Assembly (NCBI GenBank): GCA_016703225.1
Contig: JADJCM010000001.1
Coordinates: 1,240,001 to 1,304,000, forward strand
Length of the DNA stretch: 64,000 nt
DNA from: Lysobacterales bacterium
GTDB taxonomy: Bacteria; Pseudomonadota; Gammaproteobacteria; Xanthomonadales; Ahniellaceae
Direction of reading: 5' to 3'
Position 1 is the stretch's first letter. Every line of letters begins with the position of its first letter. The notes beneath the pieces were generated by a model. It saw only the letters and a list, made by a program, of their open reading frames with translations. It made no database searches and was not told the DNA's origin. Position numbers and translations under genes: made by a program. This document shows positions 34,593 to 44,998 of this stretch, piece by piece.

Positions 34593-36170
34593 TCATTCGC
34601 CGCCAACGGGCGTCGCCTGGGACGGCGGCGGCACGATCGGATCGGGCTCCCGCGCCAGCGCGCGGAAGCGGAGCAACTCGCTCAGGCGATACCCGGAATA
34701 GCGTCCGAGCAGCAGCGTGACCGCAAGCAGCACCAGCAGCAATTCCGGGAACACGAAGATCAGGTGCTGCAGCTGCGGTTGACCCATGGCCAGATAGGCC
34801 AGTGCGGCGATCGCTAGAGAACCCAGTGCCTGCTTGATCGCGTAGCCGGCGCCACGCTCTTCCCATGCTACCGAAACGCGTTCGATGGTCATGGTCAGGA
34901 TGATCATCGGGAACAGCGCCACGCTCAGCCCGACGTTGATGCCGAGTTTGTTCGATACCACCGAGACCAGGGCCATCAGCAACACCACGATGATCAGCAC
35001 CGCGGTCAAGCGCGGCACCAGCAGCAGCTTGAGGCGCTCGAGGTAGAAGCGGATGAGCAGGCCGAGGCTGATGATGACCGCGAACAGACACAGTCCCGCG
35101 ACCAGCCCGGTCCAGTTGAAGGCAAGCGCCACCAGCACCGGCATGAAGGTACCGAAGGTCTTGATCCCGACCAGGTTGCGCAGGATCAGCATGATGAAGG
35201 CACCGACCGGCACCAGCAGCAGGATCTTGAAGGTCTGCTGGCTCTCGATCGGCAAATTGAGCAGCGAATAGGCGATGAAGTTCTCGTTGCGGCTGCGCAG
35301 GTTTTCCTTCGCAGTATCGAGTGCATCGGCGAGACTGCGCTGCAGCGAAAACGTCACCGCTGCCCGCGGATTGTCTTCGACCGCGAGCACCGGCTTCTGC
35401 GCGGTGCTCCAGACGAACAGGTTTTCCGGCAGGCCCTCGGCTCCGGTGGCGGCGTGGATCGTGCGCCATTGCTTCGCGGTCGTGTCCCAGATGCGCAGGA
35501 ACGGGATCAGTTGCGTTTCCACACTAGCGTCGTTGAGTTCCATGCCATGCATCAGGCGCGCCGAGATCTGTCGGTCCTCCAGCAGATCGATGGCGAGCAG
35601 GGCGCGGTCTTCGGCGCGATCGGCTTTGTTTCGCAGCAGCGCTACTTCCTGGCCAGGTTCCTCGGCGTTGAGTTGGCGCACCAGTTCGGCGGCGAAACTG
35701 GCGGAGTCGACCGATTTCTCCAGCACCGCCTCGAGCAACGCCGCGCGCGCCGTTGCGAAGGGTTCTTCATGGACCCGTGGTTGTGGCGCCTTCGGTTCAA
35801 CCGTTTCGGCAGCGGGGTGTTCGTCGCGGTAGACCGTGGCACGGTAGTACAGCGCTTGTGCACCGCTGGCGCGACGGATCTGCCATTGCACCTCGCGGGC
35901 GCCGCGGCTGCGTTCGATGTTCATGCCGTAGTTGCGCGCGACGAAGTTCTCGTCGATGACGGAATAACCCGGCGGATTGTGGGGAATCTGCAGGGTGACC
36001 TTGTTCGGCCCGCTGCGCGCCTTGAACTCGACGCGCGCCTGCACTTCCCAGACCTCGCTCTCGCTCTGCGGCGTCACCGGAAAGCGCAACACCTTCCACT
36101 TGTAGTAGAAGCCGGCAATACCGACGGCGGCCAGAATCAGGGCGAGCAGGTACAACTGGGTCTTCTTCAT
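34593..36170 (-). CDS. Inactive transglutaminase-like domain fused to seven membrane helices (UUP1 type)
   Basis: A 525-residue membrane protein. One N-terminal helix (7-24) precedes a periplasmic domain with a transglutaminase-like fold (about 35-260), and the C-terminal half carries seven membrane helices starting near ESQQTFKILLLVPVGAFIML. Families of this shape are described as inactive transglutaminases and pair with the ATP-grasp ligase gene downstream. The joint reaction is unknown; modification of a small peptide or cell-wall compound has been proposed only by inference. ATG 36170 gives the expected N-terminal helix. Confidence 0.83.
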   Translation of the reverse strand: MKKTQLYLLALILAAVGIAGFYYKWKVLRFPVTPQSESEVWEVQARVEFKARSGPNKVTLQIPHNPPGYSVIDENFVARNYGMNIERSRGAREVQWQIRRASGAQALYYRATVYRDEHPAAETVEPKAPQPRVHEEPFATARAALLEAVLEKSVDSASFAAELVRQLNAEEPGQEVALLRNKADRAEDRALLAIDLLEDRQISARLMHGMELNDASVETQLIPFLRIWDTTAKQWRTIHAATGAEGLPENLFVWSTAQKPVLAVEDNPRAAVTFSLQRSLADALDTAKENLRSRNENFIAYSLLNLPIESQQTFKILLLVPVGAFIMLILRNLVGIKTFGTFMPVLVALAFNWTGLVAGLCLFAVIISLGLLIRFYLERLKLLLVPRLTAVLIIVVLLMALVSVVSNKLGINVGLSVALFPMIILTMTIERVSVAWEERGAGYAIKQALGSLAIAALAYLAMGQPQLQHLIFVFPELLLVLLAVTLLLGRYSGYRLSELLRFRALAREPDPIVPPPSQATPVGGE

Positions 36171-36246
36171 GGTGTGCTTCGCCGCGATCCCCGATTCGGA
36201 TCGAGTATAGCTTTGGGTCGTGAGTTCCTGCGCTGTCCCGCCCGGA

Positions 36247-38661
<2,415 letters not shown>

Positions 38662-38743
38662 TCGGATTCCGGTCGAATGGGGCACGGTTCGGAAACCCGC
38701 GGTGCGGGCGGCATCGACGTGCGGAGAAAGGTGGGGGAGTATA

Positions 38744-39838
38744 TCAAGCCGGCGTGATGGCCCCCTGTTCCACGTGGAACAGGCTCCAGGGTTCAGATCG
38801 AGCGCGCAGCGCTTCGGGAACCGAGGTTCCGGTCACCCACGCCTGGACACCCGTGGCGAACACCCAGTCGAGCACGCGCGTCAAATGTGCTCCGTCGAGC
38901 TCCGCCGCCAGATCGTCGAGCAGCAGGATCGGCCACTCCCCGGTGCGTGCGTGAAAGTGCTCGACCTGAGCCAGTGCCATCACCAGCGCGGCGAGCTTTT
39001 CTTGGCCGCGTGACAGATACTCGCGGCGTGGCGCACCGGCGAAACTCAGGGTCCAGTCGGCCCGATGAGCGCCGAAGCGTGTGAATCCGCGTTCCCGATC
39101 GAGAGGGCGACCTTCGGCGTAAGTAGCCATGATCTGCTCGGAATCGGCAGCGGCCCGATCGCCAAACCCATGACTCAACACCAGGGTTGCGTCACCCAAC
39201 TCCTCCAGAAAAGCCCGTGCCTTCGATGCAACCGCCGGCGCGAGGTCCGCAAGCACTGCTGCCCGCGCACGGGATACCGTCAAGCTCACGTCCGCCAGCT
39301 CCCGTTCCCAGGATTCGAGCAGTGTGTCCGCCCAAGCTGCTCTCAGGCCGGCGTTTCTCTGCTTGAGGGCGCGCTGCAAACGACGCCAGGCCGGCAGGAA
39401 TTCCGGTTCCACGTGGAACACGGACCAGTCGAGATAGCTGCGGCGAACCTCGGAGGAGCCCGCGATCAGGGCGTGTGACCCGGGCTCGAAACAAACCACC
39501 GGACACGCCCGAAACAAGGCCGCGAAGCTGGCGACATCGGTTTCGTCCACACGCGCCGACCAGTCGCTCGATCCCCTTCGCAACCCAACCCGGGTGTTCC
39601 CGCCCCCCTCGCGTTCCAGTTCGGCGAACACCAGGCTTTCGCTGCAGCCGCGGGCGATCACGGCATCACGCTGGCCGCTGCGAAAACTCCGTCCGTAGCC
39701 GAGCAGGTGCAGGGATTCCAGCAGCGTGGTCTTGCCGGCGCCATTGGAACCACACAGGAACTGGACGCCCGGGCCCGGCTGCAGACGCAGACTTTGCAGG
39801 CAGCGCAGGCCCTCCACATCGACGCGGCGGATTCTCAT
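38744..39838 (-). CDS. recF: DNA replication and repair protein RecF
   Basis: A 364-residue SMC-like ATPase that loads RecA at gapped DNA with RecO and RecR. It has the Walker A GSNGAGKTTLLESLHLLGYG near residue 33, the signature LSRGQEKLAALVMALAQ and Walker B PILLLDDLAAELD. The peptides VFHVEPEF (near 147) and LFHVEQGA (C-terminus) are encoded by TTCCACGTGGAA cores, which form two parS-like palindromes. ATG 39838 fits the family start. gyrB starts 82 bases downstream. Confidence 0.96.
   Translation of the reverse strand: MRIRRVDVEGLRCLQSLRLQPGPGVQFLCGSNGAGKTTLLESLHLLGYGRSFRSGQRDAVIARGCSESLVFAELEREGGGNTRVGLRRGSSDWSARVDETDVASFAALFRACPVVCFEPGSHALIAGSSEVRRSYLDWSVFHVEPEFLPAWRRLQRALKQRNAGLRAAWADTLLESWERELADVSLTVSRARAAVLADLAPAVASKARAFLEELGDATLVLSHGFGDRAAADSEQIMATYAEGRPLDRERGFTRFGAHRADWTLSFAGAPRREYLSRGQEKLAALVMALAQVEHFHARTGEWPILLLDDLAAELDGAHLTRVLDWVFATGVQAWVTGTSVPEALRARSEPWSLFHVEQGAITPA
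38766..38781. promoter_or_regulatory. parS: parS site 1 (perfect palindrome)
   Basis: TGTTCCACGTGGAACA is a perfect 16-bp palindrome of the parS class bound by ParB. It lies in the last codons of recF, about 2.3 kb from the presumed origin, in a window that also encodes ParA and ParB. Confidence 0.85.
39405..39420. promoter_or_regulatory. parS: parS-like site 2 (15 of 16 bases)
   Basis: GGTTCCACGTGGAACA differs from the perfect parS palindrome only at the first base. It lies inside recF, 639 bases from site 1, in a different part of the coding sequence. Confidence 0.75.
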
Positions 39839-39850
39839 GGTTTGGATACG

Positions 39851-39879
39851 CAACGGCCCCGGTCATGCCGGGGCCGTTG
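39851..39879. terminator. Hairpin between dnaN and recF
   Basis: CAACGGCCCCGG, loop TCATG, CCGGGGCCGTTG is a perfect 12-bp stem in the 67-base gap between the dnaN stop and the recF start. No T run follows on either strand, so it could attenuate or protect transcripts rather than fully terminate. Confidence 0.55.
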
Positions 39880-39905
39880 CTCTGTCCAGGAAAACAAGCC
39901 GCCTC

Positions 39906-41003
39906 TCAGAGCCGCAGCGGCATCACCACGTGCCGCGAGCGGTCGTTGTCGGCGTCGCGCACCAGACAGCTCGAATTGCTGTCGCGCAGGCATAGCATGA
40001 CATTCACGCCACGCAGCGAGGCCAGGGCGTCCTGCAGGTAGTTCACGTTGAACCCTACGCTGAGGCCATCAACCACGCTTTGCACCTCGAGCACCTCGGT
40101 GGCCTCTTCCTGCTCCGGATTGTGTGCCACGATTGTCAGCCGCCCGGGCGCCACATCCAGCTTCACACCCCGGTACTTCTCGTTCGAGAGGATCGCTACG
40201 CGCTGCAGCGCCATCCGGAGTTCATCGCGCGGCAGCTGCACGATCTTGTCGGCACCGATCGGAATCACCGCTTCATAATCGGGAAACCGCCCATCGATCA
40301 GTTTGCTGGTGAACACGAAGTCCGAGCGTGTCACGCGCAGATGGCTCTTCCCAAACTCAAGTTCGAGCATGCCCTCACCGTCGAGCAGTCGCTGCAGTTC
40401 GATCACGCCCTTGCGGGGGATGATGATCTGGCGCTTGGCCTTCACCGCCATCTCCGCGGTGGTTTCGCACAGGGCCAGGCGATGTCCGTCGGTTGCGACG
40501 CAACGCAGCGCCTGCTCGTGCAGGTCGAGCAGCATGCCGTTGAGGTAATAGCGAACGTCCTGGTGCGCCATGGCGAACGCGGTGCGATCGATCAGTTCCT
40601 TTAGCACCGCCTCGGTCAGCGACACGCGTTCGATCACTTCGATGTCATCGACCGTGGGGAACTCTGCGGCCGGCAGGGTGGACAAGGTGAAGCGGCTGCG
40701 TCCGGCTTTCAAGGTCACCCTCTCGCCGCTCTGCGTGACGTCGATGCGGCTGCCGTCAGGCAAGGCGCGCACGATGTCGAACAACTTTCGCGCTGGCAGC
40801 GTGGTTGCCCCGTTCTCGCTTTCCTCCACCGAACAGCGTGCAGAAAGTTCAACCTCGAGATCCGATCCGGTCAGGCCCAGCAAACCGTTGGTGACTTCAA
40901 CCAGGACATTGGCGAGGACAGGCATGGTTTGCCTTCGCTCGACGACTCCGACCACTTGGGTCAGGGGCTTGAGCAGGGCTTCCCGCTGAATGCTGAAGCG
41001 CAT
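39906..41003 (-). CDS. dnaN: DNA polymerase III sliding clamp (beta subunit)
   Basis: A 365-residue clamp that forms a ring dimer on DNA. The N-terminus MRFSIQREALLKPLTQVVGVVERRQTMPVLANVL, here seen across residues 1-34, is characteristic; DGRFPDYEAVIP and the C-terminal HVVMPLRL, part of the hydrophobic binding cleft, are also present. ATG 41003 has AAAGAGGGA eight bases upstream. Three successive domains of about 120 residues fit the length. It follows dnaA across the presumed oriC. Confidence 0.97.
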   Translation of the reverse strand: MRFSIQREALLKPLTQVVGVVERRQTMPVLANVLVEVTNGLLGLTGSDLEVELSARCSVEESENGATTLPARKLFDIVRALPDGSRIDVTQSGERVTLKAGRSRFTLSTLPAAEFPTVDDIEVIERVSLTEAVLKELIDRTAFAMAHQDVRYYLNGMLLDLHEQALRCVATDGHRLALCETTAEMAVKAKRQIIIPRKGVIELQRLLDGEGMLELEFGKSHLRVTRSDFVFTSKLIDGRFPDYEAVIPIGADKIVQLPRDELRMALQRVAILSNEKYRGVKLDVAPGRLTIVAHNPEQEEATEVLEVQSVVDGLSVGFNVNYLQDALASLRGVNVMLCLRDSNSSCLVRDADNDRSRHVVMPLRL

Positions 41004-41210
41004 GGGCAATCCCTCTTTCATCTTCTGGTCTATATGAAGATGGTGATGATGATAGGCGCTGGGGATAACTGCAATACGCGCCCACAACCTGTTGTGGCTC
41101 CTTGCGCTGCGGCCCGCCAAATCTTGTGTGTTGTCGGGTCGGAGCCTGGTGGATCAATTGTGGACAACCAGGGTTCCCAAACTGTCCACAGGGTTACCGA
41201 GTGCTTATCC
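41004..41210. other. oriC: Putative oriC (dnaN-dnaA intergenic region)
   Basis: This 207-base gap lies between dnaN and dnaA. It holds four sequences close to the DnaA box TTATCCACA: TTATCCCCA on the minus strand (41060-41068), TTGTCCACA on the minus strand (41159-41167), CTGTCCACA (41182-41190), and TTATCCTCA (41205-41213, entering the dnaA stop). A T/A-rich stretch with TATATGAAG lies near 41021-41055 and could be the unwinding element. In related bacteria oriC is in this gap. No perfect box is present, so this is a strong but unproven candidate. Confidence 0.7.
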
Positions 41211-42551
41211 TCAACCTGTCAGAGCCCGGATCAACTTCTCCCAGTCCTCGCGGGTCTTGCCATCGGTTTCGCGCAGTTCAGTGATCAGGCGACAGGCATG
41301 CAGCACCGTGGTGTGGTCGCGGCCGCCAAATGCATCGCCGATCTCCGGCAGCGAGTGCGAAGTGAGTTCCTTGGTCAAGGCCATCGCTGTTTGGCGCGCT
41401 CGCGCCAATTGCCGGGTGCGGCGCTTGCCGAGCAAGTCGGAGACGCGCAGTTGGTAGTAATCGGCGGTCAGCTTCTGGATATTCGGGATGCTGAGGCTGC
41501 GTTCCTGGACGGTCAGCAGGTCGCGCAGGGCTTCCTGGGCGAACTCGATGCTGATCGCGCGCCCGGTGAAATGCGCGCGCGCGGCCAGGGTGTTCAGCGC
41601 GCCTTCCAGGTCACGCACATGCGAGCGCATGCGCCGCGCCACCATGAATGCCACTTCTTCCGGCAAGACCAGGCCTTTCAACTCGGCCTTGCGCAACAGA
41701 ATGGCTGCTCGCGTCTCGAAATCGGGCGGCTCGATTGCGACCGGCAGTCCCCAGCCGAGTCGCGAGGTGAGCCGCGGTTCGAGTTTCTCGACTTCCTTCG
41801 GATAGCGATCGCAGGTCAGGATGATCTGCTGGTTCGATTCGAACAGCGCGTTGAAGGTGTGGAAGAACTCTTCCTGGGTGCGGTCCTTGCCGGCGAAGAA
41901 CTGGATGTCATCGATCAGAAGCGCATCGACCGAGCGGTAGCGGTTCTTGAACTCGTCGATGTTCTTCGTTTGCAGTGCCCGGATCATGGCGCTGACGAAC
42001 TGCTCCGAGCGTTGGTAGAGCACGCGGAAGCCGGGGTTGTTCTTGCGCATCAGATTGCCGGCGGCGTACATCAGATGGGTCTTGCCAAGGCCGGTACCGC
42101 CGTAGAGCAGCAGCGGGTTGGACTCGCGCCGGCCCGGATTCAAGGCCACCTGGTAGGCAGCGGCGCGACCCAGTTCGTTGGACTTGCCCTCGACGAAATT
42201 CTCGAAAGTGTAGTGCGCGTCCAGATTGCTCTCGAAATCCGGGTCGAACGGCAAAGTCGACGCGCCATTGCCGTTTCCGCCTGCAGTCGGGCGCTGGTTG
42301 CTGCCGGGGCGGGAACTGGAACCGACGGTCAGCCGGACTTCAACTTCAACGCCGGCCAGATGCTGGGCCACCACCTCGATGCGCGCAAGGAAGCGCTCCC
42401 GCACCACGTCGAGCACGAAGGCATTGGGCGCCAGCAGGCTCAGGCGGCCATCGCCGGCACTCACCTGCAGCGGCTTCAGCCAGGTCAGGATGTCCTGTTC
42501 GTCGTACTCGGATTCGAGACGTTCGAGCAGGCGTTCCCAGAGAGAGTGCAT
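41211..42551 (-). CDS. dnaA: Chromosomal replication initiator DnaA
   Basis: A 446-residue AAA+ initiator. Domain I spans 1-75 (MHSLWERLLERLESEYDEQD), a short Gly/Asn-rich linker follows, then the ATPase with Walker A GGTGLGKT (151-158), Walker B LLIDDIQF (211-218), and the C-terminal DNA-binding domain with the signature AFGGRDHTTVLHAC (407-420). ATG 42551 was chosen because the longer frame upstream has no family similarity. The TGA overlaps a DnaA-box-like sequence of the origin. Confidence 0.97.
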   Translation of the reverse strand: MHSLWERLLERLESEYDEQDILTWLKPLQVSAGDGRLSLLAPNAFVLDVVRERFLARIEVVAQHLAGVEVEVRLTVGSSSRPGSNQRPTAGGNGNGASTLPFDPDFESNLDAHYTFENFVEGKSNELGRAAAYQVALNPGRRESNPLLLYGGTGLGKTHLMYAAGNLMRKNNPGFRVLYQRSEQFVSAMIRALQTKNIDEFKNRYRSVDALLIDDIQFFAGKDRTQEEFFHTFNALFESNQQIILTCDRYPKEVEKLEPRLTSRLGWGLPVAIEPPDFETRAAILLRKAELKGLVLPEEVAFMVARRMRSHVRDLEGALNTLAARAHFTGRAISIEFAQEALRDLLTVQERSLSIPNIQKLTADYYQLRVSDLLGKRRTRQLARARQTAMALTKELTSHSLPEIGDAFGGRDHTTVLHACRLITELRETDGKTREDWEKLIRALTG

Positions 42552-42646
42552 GGAGACCGCGCCCTGCAGTAAGGCGTCAGACGCGCCGGGCCGCGCAGTG
42601 TAACAGCGCCGGGCCGGGCCCGATCCGGGTGCGGACAAGCTTTGGC

Positions 42647-42675
42647 TTGACCTTGCCCCGCGATCTGCATACCAT
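42647..42675 (+). promoter_or_regulatory. Putative sigma-70 promoter of rpmH-rnpA
   Basis: TTGACC at 42647-42652 and TACCAT at 42670-42675 are separated by 17 bases, a near-ideal spacing. The rpmH start lies 37 bases downstream. The rest of the dnaA-rpmH gap (42552-42711) holds no gene. Confidence 0.65.
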
Positions 42676-42711
42676 TCGCGCCCTTTTTGTAATCCTCCCG
42701 ATGGTGCAGTG

Positions 42712-42852
42712 ATGGCGACCAAGCGCACGTTCCAACCCAGCAATCTCAAACGCGCCCGCGACCACGGCTTTCGCGCCCGCATGGCGACCAAGGGCGGTCG
42801 CAAGATCCTCAACGCCCGCCGCGCCAAGGGCCGTGTGCGCCTGATCCCGTAA
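42712..42852 (+). CDS. rpmH: 50S ribosomal protein bL34
   Basis: A 46-residue basic ribosomal protein. The sequence starts MATKRTFQPSNLKRARDHG, continues FRARMATKGGRKILNARRAK and ends GRVRLIP, closely matching the Xanthomonadales form with the extra Ala-Thr at the N-terminus. rnpA starts 2 bases after the stop, the universal order. It marks the plus-strand side of the origin region, divergent from dnaA. Confidence 0.97.
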   Translation: MATKRTFQPSNLKRARDHGFRARMATKGGRKILNARRAKGRVRLIP

Positions 42853-42854
42853 CC

Positions 42855-43268
42855 GTGACGGACGAGGTGTCCGCGGCGCGCTTTCCGCGTGCGGCGCGCA
42901 TACTCGCCAAGCACGAGTTCGACCAAGCCTTTCGAGCCGGCCTCAGCGCCGGCTCGAAGCTTTTCCGGGGACTGGTGATTGCCGGCGAAAGCGCGCGCCT
43001 TGGCATCACCGTTCCGAAACGCGCGGTGCCACTGGCGAGCAGCCGCAATCGCATCAAGCGCATCGTGCGCGAAGCGTTTCGGCTGCGCCGTGCTTCCCTG
43101 CCGCCGCTGCATTTCGTCGTGGTGGCGCGCGGTGAGGTTGCCGCGGCAACACCTGCAGCGGTGCGTGCCGATGTCGAAAAGCTGTTCGATCGGCTCGCCG
43201 CGTTGAAGCCGGAGCCCGCGCCCGGCACAATCGCCGACCTTTCTCGGGCTGCGACCGACGCGCCCTGA
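42855..43268 (+). CDS. rnpA: Ribonuclease P protein component
   Basis: A 137-residue basic protein that binds the RNA subunit of RNase P for tRNA 5' processing. Signatures are FDQAFRAGLSAGSKLFRGLV, LGITVPKRAV and the RNR-type motif SSRNRIKRIVREAFR, followed by DFVVVARGEVAA-like residues (HFVVVARGEV). GTG start at 42855, directly after rpmH. The usual downstream yidD gene is missing: yidC begins 28 bases after the stop. Confidence 0.94.
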   Translation: MTDEVSAARFPRAARILAKHEFDQAFRAGLSAGSKLFRGLVIAGESARLGITVPKRAVPLASSRNRIKRIVREAFRLRRASLPPLHFVVVARGEVAAATPAAVRADVEKLFDRLAALKPEPAPGTIADLSRAATDAP

Positions 43269-43296
43269 GCCAACTTCCCTTCGCAGTGAAACCCCC

Positions 43297-44994
43297 ATGA
43301 ACAATGCGCGCAGTTTCTTCTGGATCGCGCTCGCGGCCCTCGGCTTTTTGCTGTGGAACGCCTGGCAGAACGACTATCAACGAACGCAGCCACTGGCGCC
43401 CACGGCTGCAACAGGAGCCGTCGAGCTACCCGCTGCGGACACCGGCAGCGACCTTCCGGCTGCTGCTGGCGCGCCGGTGGTGCCGAGCGCAGCCGCGGTC
43501 GCCAGCATCGCGAATACGCCCGAGCCGGCGGCCGGCAGCGAGCTTGTCCATGTCGTCAGCGACGTGCTCGAACTCGACATTGATACCCGCGGCGGCACGC
43601 TGACCAAGGCGAACCTGCGCCGCTATCCGGTCAAGGCGGGTGAAGCCTCCCCGACCGTGCAGTTGTTCGCAGGTGCTGGCGACCAGTTCTTCGTCGCCCA
43701 GTCGGGGCTGGTCTCGAGCGCCTCACCGGCACCGGATCACCGCGCGCTGTACACCGCGGCGCGGAGCGAATACCGCCTCGGGGAGGGCGAGGAACGCGTC
43801 GAGATCCCCCTGACCTGGTCACAGGACGGCGTCACCGTCACCAAGACCTACACACTCAAGCGCGGCGACTACAGCATCGGTGTGGCGACACGCGTCGACA
43901 ACGCTTCGGCGAGCGAGTGGTCGGCGAGCGCCTACACACAGCTGACGCGCACTTCGCCGATCGTGAATCGCAAGTTCTCGTTCACCAATCCCGACCAGTA
44001 CAGCTTCGTCGGCGCAGCATGGTTCAGCCCGGAAGAGAAGTTCGAGAAGCTGGCGTTCGAAGACTTCGCCGAAGAGCCGCTGAGCCGGACCATTGCCGGT
44101 GGCTGGGCGGCGCAGCAACAGCACTACTTCTTTGCTGCCTGGATTCCCGACGCCAACGAAGCGCAGGCCTACAGCACCGCGGTGATCAAGGACCAGGGCG
44201 ATCCGCGCTATCTGATCCGCCAACTCGGTCCGGCGTTCAAGGTCGCGCCAGGCGCGAATGCAACGACGACCGCCAGCCTCTACGTCGGTCCAAAGGAGCA
44301 GGAAAAGCTCGACGCGATCGCGCCCGGGCTCGGGCTGACCATCGACTACGGCATGGTCACCATCTTCGCCAAGCCGGTGTTCTGGCTGCTCAACACGCTG
44401 CACAAGCTGGTGCAGAACTGGGGCTTTGCCATCATCCTGACGACGCTGCTGGTCAAGCTGCTGCTGTATCCGCTTTCCGAAGCGCAGTACCGCTCGATGG
44501 CCAAGATGCGCAAGGTGCAGCCACGCATCGAGGCGCTGAAGCAGCGCTACGGTGAGGACAAACAGAAGTTCAACCAGGCGATGATGGAGTTGTACGGCAA
44601 GGAGAAGATCAACCCGGTCGGCGGTTGTCTGCCGTTGCTGCTGCAGTTCCCGATCTTCATCGCCCTGTACTGGGTGTTGCTGGAGTCGGTGGAGTTGCGC
44701 CATGCGCCCTTCATTGGCTGGCTGACCAACCTGTCTGCGCGCGACCCCTACTTTGTGCTGCCGGTGTTGAACGCCGCGATCATGTGGATCACCCAGAAGA
44801 TGTCACCGGCCCCGGCCGGCATGGACCCTGTGCAGCAAAAGGTGTTGCAGTACATGCCGCTGGTGTTCTCGATCACCATGGCCTTCTTCCCGGCCGGCCT
44901 GGTGCTGTACTGGTCGGTGAACGGCGCGCTCGGTCTGGCGCAGCAGTGGGTGATCACGCGGCGCATCGAGGCGGGCGAAAAGAAGGCGGCGTGA
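43297..44994 (+). CDS. yidC: Membrane protein insertase YidC
   Basis: A 565-residue inner-membrane insertase. The first helix (residues 5-20) is followed by a large periplasmic beta-domain to about 355, then the five-helix core with LLVKLLLYPLSEAQYRSMAKM, the cytosolic coiled coil, and QFPIFIALYWVLLESVELRHAPF. The order and length match Gram-negative YidC. It follows rnpA and precedes mnmE by 4 bases. Confidence 0.97.
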   Translation: MNNARSFFWIALAALGFLLWNAWQNDYQRTQPLAPTAATGAVELPAADTGSDLPAAAGAPVVPSAAAVASIANTPEPAAGSELVHVVSDVLELDIDTRGGTLTKANLRRYPVKAGEASPTVQLFAGAGDQFFVAQSGLVSSASPAPDHRALYTAARSEYRLGEGEERVEIPLTWSQDGVTVTKTYTLKRGDYSIGVATRVDNASASEWSASAYTQLTRTSPIVNRKFSFTNPDQYSFVGAAWFSPEEKFEKLAFEDFAEEPLSRTIAGGWAAQQQHYFFAAWIPDANEAQAYSTAVIKDQGDPRYLIRQLGPAFKVAPGANATTTASLYVGPKEQEKLDAIAPGLGLTIDYGMVTIFAKPVFWLLNTLHKLVQNWGFAIILTTLLVKLLLYPLSEAQYRSMAKMRKVQPRIEALKQRYGEDKQKFNQAMMELYGKEKINPVGGCLPLLLQFPIFIALYWVLLESVELRHAPFIGWLTNLSARDPYFVLPVLNAAIMWITQKMSPAPAGMDPVQQKVLQYMPLVFSITMAFFPAGLVLYWSVNGALGLAQQWVITRRIEAGEKKAA

Positions 44995-44998
44995 TGCG

